From: Porticoccaceae bacterium
GTDB taxonomy: Bacteria; Pseudomonadota; Gammaproteobacteria; Pseudomonadales; Porticoccaceae
DNA length: 9,556 nt
NCBI GenBank assembly: GCA_023255165.1
Contig: JALRJD010000064.1
Location: forward strand, 1-9,556
Reading direction: 5' to 3'
Below the pieces are notes generated by a model. The model was given only the letters and a program-made list of their open reading frames with translations, searched no databases and was not told where the DNA came from. Positions within the stretch are counted from its first letter, which is position 1, and each line of letters opens with the position of its first letter. Below are positions 6,257-9,556 of this stretch, in pieces. Made by a program: the position numbers and the translations under genes.

Positions 6257-6806
6257 GGATTATCCTGACCTTGGATTGAATAACAAAGGTTTCATTGTTT
6301 AGATCCGCTCGCAGCCCGGTGCCGGCGACGCTGCTCTGGGCGGTGACCAGATTAAATGGCTCTCCGGTCGAGGCGATATTGCTGTCGATCAGATAGCTTA
6401 ACTGCTCGGTGGTCAGCAGTGCCGGGCCGTCCTCGGTGGTGATCTCCGCGCGCACATCGCCACTCAGATTGAGCTGCTTATTGGCATTGTCGAGTTGGCC
6501 ACGGGCGGCGCGCAACCGAAGCGGATGGGGAATATCGTTCTGCGCCGAAAACTGCGGTTGTTCCAGCGTCAACGACGATTCCCCCTCGAAAAACTCCACC
6601 CGCGGTGAGCTCAGATTAAACTGCGCATTTCCCTGTTTCGAGAAACGTTGACTGGTTACGTCGGTCATGTAGCTGTCGGCCTGCGGATTTTTTTCCAGCG
6701 GGCTGCTGGTCTGGCGCAGAAAGGCTTCCGGCGGTGAATCCCAGATCAGCAGAAAACCGCCGACCGTCAGCGCCAGGAAAAACAGCATCAGACCCTGTCG
6801 AATCAT
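6243..6806 (-). CDS. lptC: LPS export protein LptC, inner-membrane anchor
   Basis: A 187-residue LptC; E. coli has 191. It is a bitopic inner-membrane protein that receives LPS from LptB2FG and hands it to LptA. One N-terminal membrane helix (GLMLFFLALTVGGFLLIW, about 5-22) is followed by a periplasmic jellyroll with family-like segments (YMTDVTSQRFSKQGNAQFNLSSPRVEFF, LNLSGDVRAEI, LLTTEQLSYLIDSN, AGTGLRADLNNETFVIQSKVRIIHE). I chose the ATG at 6806 because it forms an ATGA overlap with the kdsC stop and puts the helix at the N-terminus. The frame stays open upstream to an ATG at 6908, but that Arg/Gly-rich 34-residue extension is only the shifted end of kdsC. Confidence 0.94.
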   Translation of the reverse strand: MIRQGLMLFFLALTVGGFLLIWDSPPEAFLRQTSSPLEKNPQADSYMTDVTSQRFSKQGNAQFNLSSPRVEFFEGESSLTLEQPQFSAQNDIPHPLRLRAARGQLDNANKQLNLSGDVRAEITTEDGPALLTTEQLSYLIDSNIASTGEPFNLVTAQSSVAGTGLRADLNNETFVIQSKVRIIHEPR

Positions 6807-7336
6807 TGATAGGCCGCCAGCAGCTCGTCGAGCTTGCCCTGCGCGGCGAGAATCATTTCCGCCGCTTCGCGCACCGCGCCATTGCCGCCAGCGCGTGTAG
6901 TCTGCCATTTGGCGCTGGCTGCCACTGCGGCATTGCCATTGGCCACCGTGATGCCAAGGCCGACCCGCTTGATCACCGGTAGATCGGGCAGATCGTCGCC
7001 GATAAAGGCGATTTCATGCATCTCTATTTGCATGCTTTGCAACAGTTCGTTGAGTGCGGTGAGCTTGTCTTCACGCCCCTGCACGACCGGTTGCATGGCC
7101 AGCTCATCGGCGCGGCGTTGCAGCAGGGCCGATACCCGCCCGGTGATAATGCCAACCTGTATGCCGCCGCGCTGGAGCAGTTTGATGCCGAGTCCATCCT
7201 GAATATCAAAGGCTTTCAGTTCTTCACCATTATTGCCGTAGTAGAGGCGGCCGTCGGTGAGCACGCCATCGACATCCAGCAACAGCAGTTTGATCTGTTT
7301 GGCGGCTTCGGTAATTGCGTTATCGAGTTGGCTCAT
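6803..7336 (-). CDS. kdsC: 3-deoxy-D-manno-octulosonate 8-phosphate phosphatase
   Basis: A 177-residue, cap-less HAD phosphatase that removes phosphate from Kdo-8-phosphate, giving free Kdo for LPS inner-core synthesis. HAD motif I is LLLLDVDGVLTDG with nucleophile Asp21 and acid/base Asp23. Motif II is Thr65 in GIITGR, motif III is Lys91 in GREDKL, and motif IV is GDDLPD (113-118). The family segments YYGNNGEELKAFDIQDGLGIKLL and GGNGAVREAAEMIL are present. Length is near E. coli KdsC (188), and it has the tetramer-forming beta-hairpin region. It is 46 bases downstream of kdsD and overlaps lptC by 4 nt. The start has no strong ribosome binding site. Confidence 0.97.
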   Translation of the reverse strand: MSQLDNAITEAAKQIKLLLLDVDGVLTDGRLYYGNNGEELKAFDIQDGLGIKLLQRGGIQVGIITGRVSALLQRRADELAMQPVVQGREDKLTALNELLQSMQIEMHEIAFIGDDLPDLPVIKRVGLGITVANGNAAVAASAKWQTTRAGGNGAVREAAEMILAAQGKLDELLAAYQ

Positions 7337-7382
7337 GGGCTATTTTCACTGTTTATGTAAGGTGCTATTCGCGCGGGATTAA

Positions 7383-8354
7383 CTACAGCACACCGGCACG
7401 CAGAATATCGTGCATATGCAGTACACCGATTGGCGATTGGTTTTCATCCTCGACAATCAGCGCGGTAATTGCGTTGTCTTCCATTATCTTGAGCGCCTGG
7501 GCGGCAAGAATTTCACTGCTGATGGTCTTCGGGTTGGGCGACATCACATCGGCCATGCTGACATTATTGATGTCCACCTTGGCATCGACAATACGGCGCA
7601 GGTCGCCGTCGGTAAACACGCCGAGCAGTTTGTTGTCGTCGGTGACCACGGTGGTCATGCCAAACCCTTTCTCGGTCATCACCAACAGTGCCTGATGCAA
7701 TGGCTGCGCGGAAAGCACCCGCGGTACTTCGCTGTCCTTGTGCATAATATCGGCCACCCGCAGCAACAGCTTGCGGCCCAGTGCGCCGCCAGGATGAGAG
7801 AAGGCAAAATCTTCGGCACTAAAACCGCGCGACTCAAGCAGGGCAATGGCCAGAGCGTCGCCCATTGCCAGCGTCACTGTGGTGCTGGTGGTTGGGGCCA
7901 GATTCAGCGGACAGGCTTCGCTGTCGACACTGACATCGAGGTTGGTGACGGCGGCTCTGGACAGCACTGAATCGGGATCGCCGGTCATGCTGATCAGTGG
8001 AATGCCGAGCCGCTTGATTAGCGGCAAAATAGTCACCACCTCGGCGGTGCTGCCCGAGTTTGAAATAGCAATGACCACATCATTTTTGGTGATCATGCCG
8101 AGGTCGCCATGACAGGCTTCGGCCGGGTGCACAAAAAACGACGGCGTGCCAGTGCTAGCCAGCGTGGCGGCAATTTTGTTGCCGATATGGCCCGACTTGC
8201 CCATGCCGGTAACCACTACACGGCCCTCGCAGGCGAGCATGGTTTCACAGGCGATAACAAAGCTGTCATCGAGGCGATGTTGCAGCTGTTCGACCGCGGC
8301 CGCTTCCATTTCAATGGTGCGCTTTGCCGAGTTGATAAAGTCTGTTGCCGTCAT
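7383..8354 (-). CDS. kdsD: D-arabinose 5-phosphate isomerase
   Basis: A 323-residue isomerase that converts ribulose 5-phosphate to arabinose 5-phosphate, the first dedicated step of Kdo synthesis. The N-terminal SIS domain (about 35-180) contains VVTGMGKSGHIGNKIAATLASTGTPS and the phosphate-binding SNSGSTAE. Lys53, His82, Glu105, Glu146 and His187 align with E. coli KdsD Lys59, His88, Glu111, Glu152 and His193 at a constant offset of six, so the active site is complete. The usual HPGEASHGD reads HPAEACHGD here. Two CBS domains (about 204-262 and 268-323; ADIMHKDSEVPRV and MADVMSPNPKTI) follow. It has its own promoter candidate upstream. KpsF/GutQ-type paralogues share this architecture, but context with kdsC and lpt genes supports kdsD. 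Confidence 0.96.
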   Translation of the reverse strand: MTATDFINSAKRTIEMEAAAVEQLQHRLDDSFVIACETMLACEGRVVVTGMGKSGHIGNKIAATLASTGTPSFFVHPAEACHGDLGMITKNDVVIAISNSGSTAEVVTILPLIKRLGIPLISMTGDPDSVLSRAAVTNLDVSVDSEACPLNLAPTTSTTVTLAMGDALAIALLESRGFSAEDFAFSHPGGALGRKLLLRVADIMHKDSEVPRVLSAQPLHQALLVMTEKGFGMTTVVTDDNKLLGVFTDGDLRRIVDAKVDINNVSMADVMSPNPKTISSEILAAQALKIMEDNAITALIVEDENQSPIGVLHMHDILRAGVL

Positions 8355-8415
8355 GGGTCAGTCGCTTTTGTTAGTTTGGTCGCGAGAATTATTTTGCTGC
8401 AAGTTATCGCTCGGC

Positions 8416-8444
8416 ATTATAGAGGCAAACAGGCGAGCGGAGAA
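8416..8444 (-). promoter_or_regulatory. Candidate sigma-70 promoter for the kdsD-lptB operon
   Basis: A perfect TATAAT (8416-8421) with, 17 bp upstream, TTCTCC (8439-8444), which matches the -35 consensus at three positions. It reads toward kdsD and would start transcription near 8409, giving a leader of about 55 bases. The 101-base gap after yrbG is the largest within the LPS block, which fits an internal promoter. The -35 overlaps the palindrome ACCGCGGT (8444-8451) by one base. Confidence 0.55.
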
Positions 8445-8455
8445 CCGCGGTATTG

Positions 8456-9448
8456 TCAGGCGCCAACAATTGCCGGCCACAGCAGCACGTAGTAGAAAGC
8501 ATATCCGCCGATCAGCACCAGCCCGAAACCCCGAGATAACCGAGCGGGTGAACCGCTGCCCGCGGCCCTGCGCAGCGCAAAGGCGACCATGACAATCAGC
8601 AATACGGTCATGACGGCGAGACTGAGATAGTCGCGGCTGTAGACCTCAGGCGACATGGTCATTGGCGAAATAACACCGGCGGAAGACATCACCAGCATCA
8701 GATTAAACAGGTTGGAACCGAAGACATTGCCGATGGCGATATCATGGTGTCCACGCAGGGCGCTGACCCCGGAGGCGGCCAGTTCCGGCAGGCTGGTGCC
8801 GATGGCAACCACGGTGAGACCGACCACCAATTCGCTGACACCCATGGCTTCGGCAATGGTCTTGGCACTCCACACGGTGATATGCGAGCTGCTTAACAGC
8901 ACTGCGAGTCCGACCACAAACCAGAGGCTGGCGGCGCCCATGGTGATGTCCGGGATTTCCTCGCCAGCGGCGATCTCCTCGGGGCTGACATGGGTCTTTT
9001 TGTATTTGACGGTGATATAAATCAGCGGAAAGATCAGTCCGATCAGCATCAGGTTTTCCGCGCGCCCCAGATAGCCGTCATAGAGAATCAGTCCGGCAAT
9101 CGCGGTGATAATCAGCAGCACGACACCTTCCTGGGTCAGCAGATGTTTTTGCACCGGGGTTGGCGCGATCAGAACCGTGGCGCCGAGTACCAGGCCGATA
9201 TTGGCCATATTGGACCCCAATGCATTGCCGACGGCGAGCTCGGCGGCCTGGTTGAGTGCGGCATTGATCGAGACCAGAATTTCCGGCGCCGAGGTGCCAA
9301 TCGAGACCACCGTGAGACCAATAATCAGCGGCGAGATACCAAAGTTGCGCGCTGCCCCGGCACTGCCCGCGACAAACCGGTCCGCTCCCCAGAGCAACCC
9401 GAGAATGCCGATAATCAGGCCCGCAATCGGCAGTAGCAATGCGCTCAT
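8456..9448 (-). CDS. yrbG: YrbG-type sodium/calcium exchanger family protein
   Basis: A 330-residue inner-membrane antiporter of the CaCA superfamily with about ten membrane helices in two inverted halves. The first alpha-repeat has GTSAPEILVS (51-60) and GNALGSN (74-80). The second has GTSLPELAAS (217-226) and GNVFGSN (240-246). The Glu and Asn/Ser ligands of the ion sites are present in both. A polar loop (about 147-170) separates the halves. GGAG five bases before the ATG is a good ribosome binding site. In E. coli yrbG likewise precedes kdsD, and the physiological ion of that protein is uncertain; exchange of Na+ for Ca2+ here is by family homology only. Confidence 0.93.
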   Translation of the reverse strand: MSALLLPIAGLIIGILGLLWGADRFVAGSAGAARNFGISPLIIGLTVVSIGTSAPEILVSINAALNQAAELAVGNALGSNMANIGLVLGATVLIAPTPVQKHLLTQEGVVLLIITAIAGLILYDGYLGRAENLMLIGLIFPLIYITVKYKKTHVSPEEIAAGEEIPDITMGAASLWFVVGLAVLLSSSHITVWSAKTIAEAMGVSELVVGLTVVAIGTSLPELAASGVSALRGHHDIAIGNVFGSNLFNLMLVMSSAGVISPMTMSPEVYSRDYLSLAVMTVLLIVMVAFALRRAAGSGSPARLSRGFGLVLIGGYAFYYVLLWPAIVGA

Positions 9449-9556
9449 AGTTTCTCCAAATTACCGCCTCGCGAGCGGTGAGTTCTATTTCTTCACAAGA
9501 TCGGGGATGGTATAGTGCTCGGCCAAAATTGTCAGCAAACTTCCAGCAGATTGTTA
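9449..9556. promoter_or_regulatory. Probable divergent promoter region at the right edge
   Basis: On the plus strand, TGGTATAGT (9508-9516) is an extended -10 (TGN plus TATAGT, five of six consensus) reading out of the window, with no good -35. On the minus strand, CTGACA and TATACC (9509-9514) occur 15 bp apart, a short-spaced candidate for yrbG. The two -10 boxes overlap. No coding start for a rightward gene is visible before 9556. In E. coli and Pseudomonas the divergent neighbour of yrbG/kdsD is the mlaFEDCB operon, a likely but unseen neighbour here. Confidence 0.45.
9463..9479 (-). promoter_or_regulatory. Inverted repeat in the yrbG leader
   Basis: ACCGC and GCGGT flank a TCGCGA core with one extra base, giving a nearly perfect 16-bp palindrome with a one-base insertion. 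It sits about six bases upstream of the yrbG ribosome binding site (GGAG, 9454-9457). It may be an operator or an RNA hairpin influencing yrbG translation. Confidence 0.4.

Noticed and set aside
6807..6908. N-terminal extension of lptC to an upstream ATG
   Set aside because: The added 34 residues are Arg/Gly-rich and are the shifted reading of kdsC. The internal ATG at 6806 gives an ATGA overlap and the expected LptC length and membrane anchor.
8437..8448. GCGG-TTCT-CCGC hairpin after yrbG as a terminator
   Set aside because: The stem is only 4 bp and no T-run follows, so it does not support intrinsic termination.

Overview
The window is an ordinary chromosomal segment of a gammaproteobacterium. 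The gene order yrbG-kdsD-kdsC-lptC-lptA-lptB-rpoN-hpf-ptsN-rapZ-ptsO is the conserved LPS-transport/sigma-54/nitrogen-PTS cluster of that class. The Pseudomonas-like ptsO at the end of the rpoN block, followed by mgtE, suggests a marine-type lineage related to Pseudomonadales or Cellvibrionales; this placement is inference. All eleven complete genes and the one partial gene lie on the minus strand, so transcription runs from high to low coordinates. I see no mobile element, CRISPR array, tRNA or rRNA, and no gap over about 130 bases between genes.

Reading in the direction of transcription, the right edge (9449-9556) is a promoter region that probably also serves a rightward gene outside the window. 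Next come a YrbG-type Na+/Ca2+ exchanger (9448-8456) and a 101-base spacer with a perfect TATAAT box. The Kdo/LPS block follows: kdsD, kdsC, lptC, lptA and lptB. From kdsC to lptB consecutive genes overlap (ATGA, 14 nt, TGATG), which suggests translational coupling. KdsD and KdsC make the Kdo precursor and Kdo. LptC, LptA and LptB are the anchor, periplasmic bridge and ATPase of the LPS export machine.

A 128-base spacer (4756-4883) separates lptB from the regulatory block rpoN-hpf-ptsN-rapZ-ptsO. It holds the most interesting signal of the window: a consensus-quality sigma-54 (-24/-12) element directly in front of the gene for sigma-54 itself, overlapping a sigma-70-like promoter and adjoining a perfect 13-bp palindrome. 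The block encodes sigma-54, a short hibernation factor, and EIIA-Ntr and NPr of the nitrogen PTS, with RapZ between the last two.

After a 117-base spacer with a leader hairpin, the window ends inside mgtE, a CBS-domain Mg2+ channel/transporter. I found no convincing previously undescribed system. The findings are regulatory elements and protein-level departures from the E. coli paradigms, notably the RapZ C-terminus and the LptA ends.
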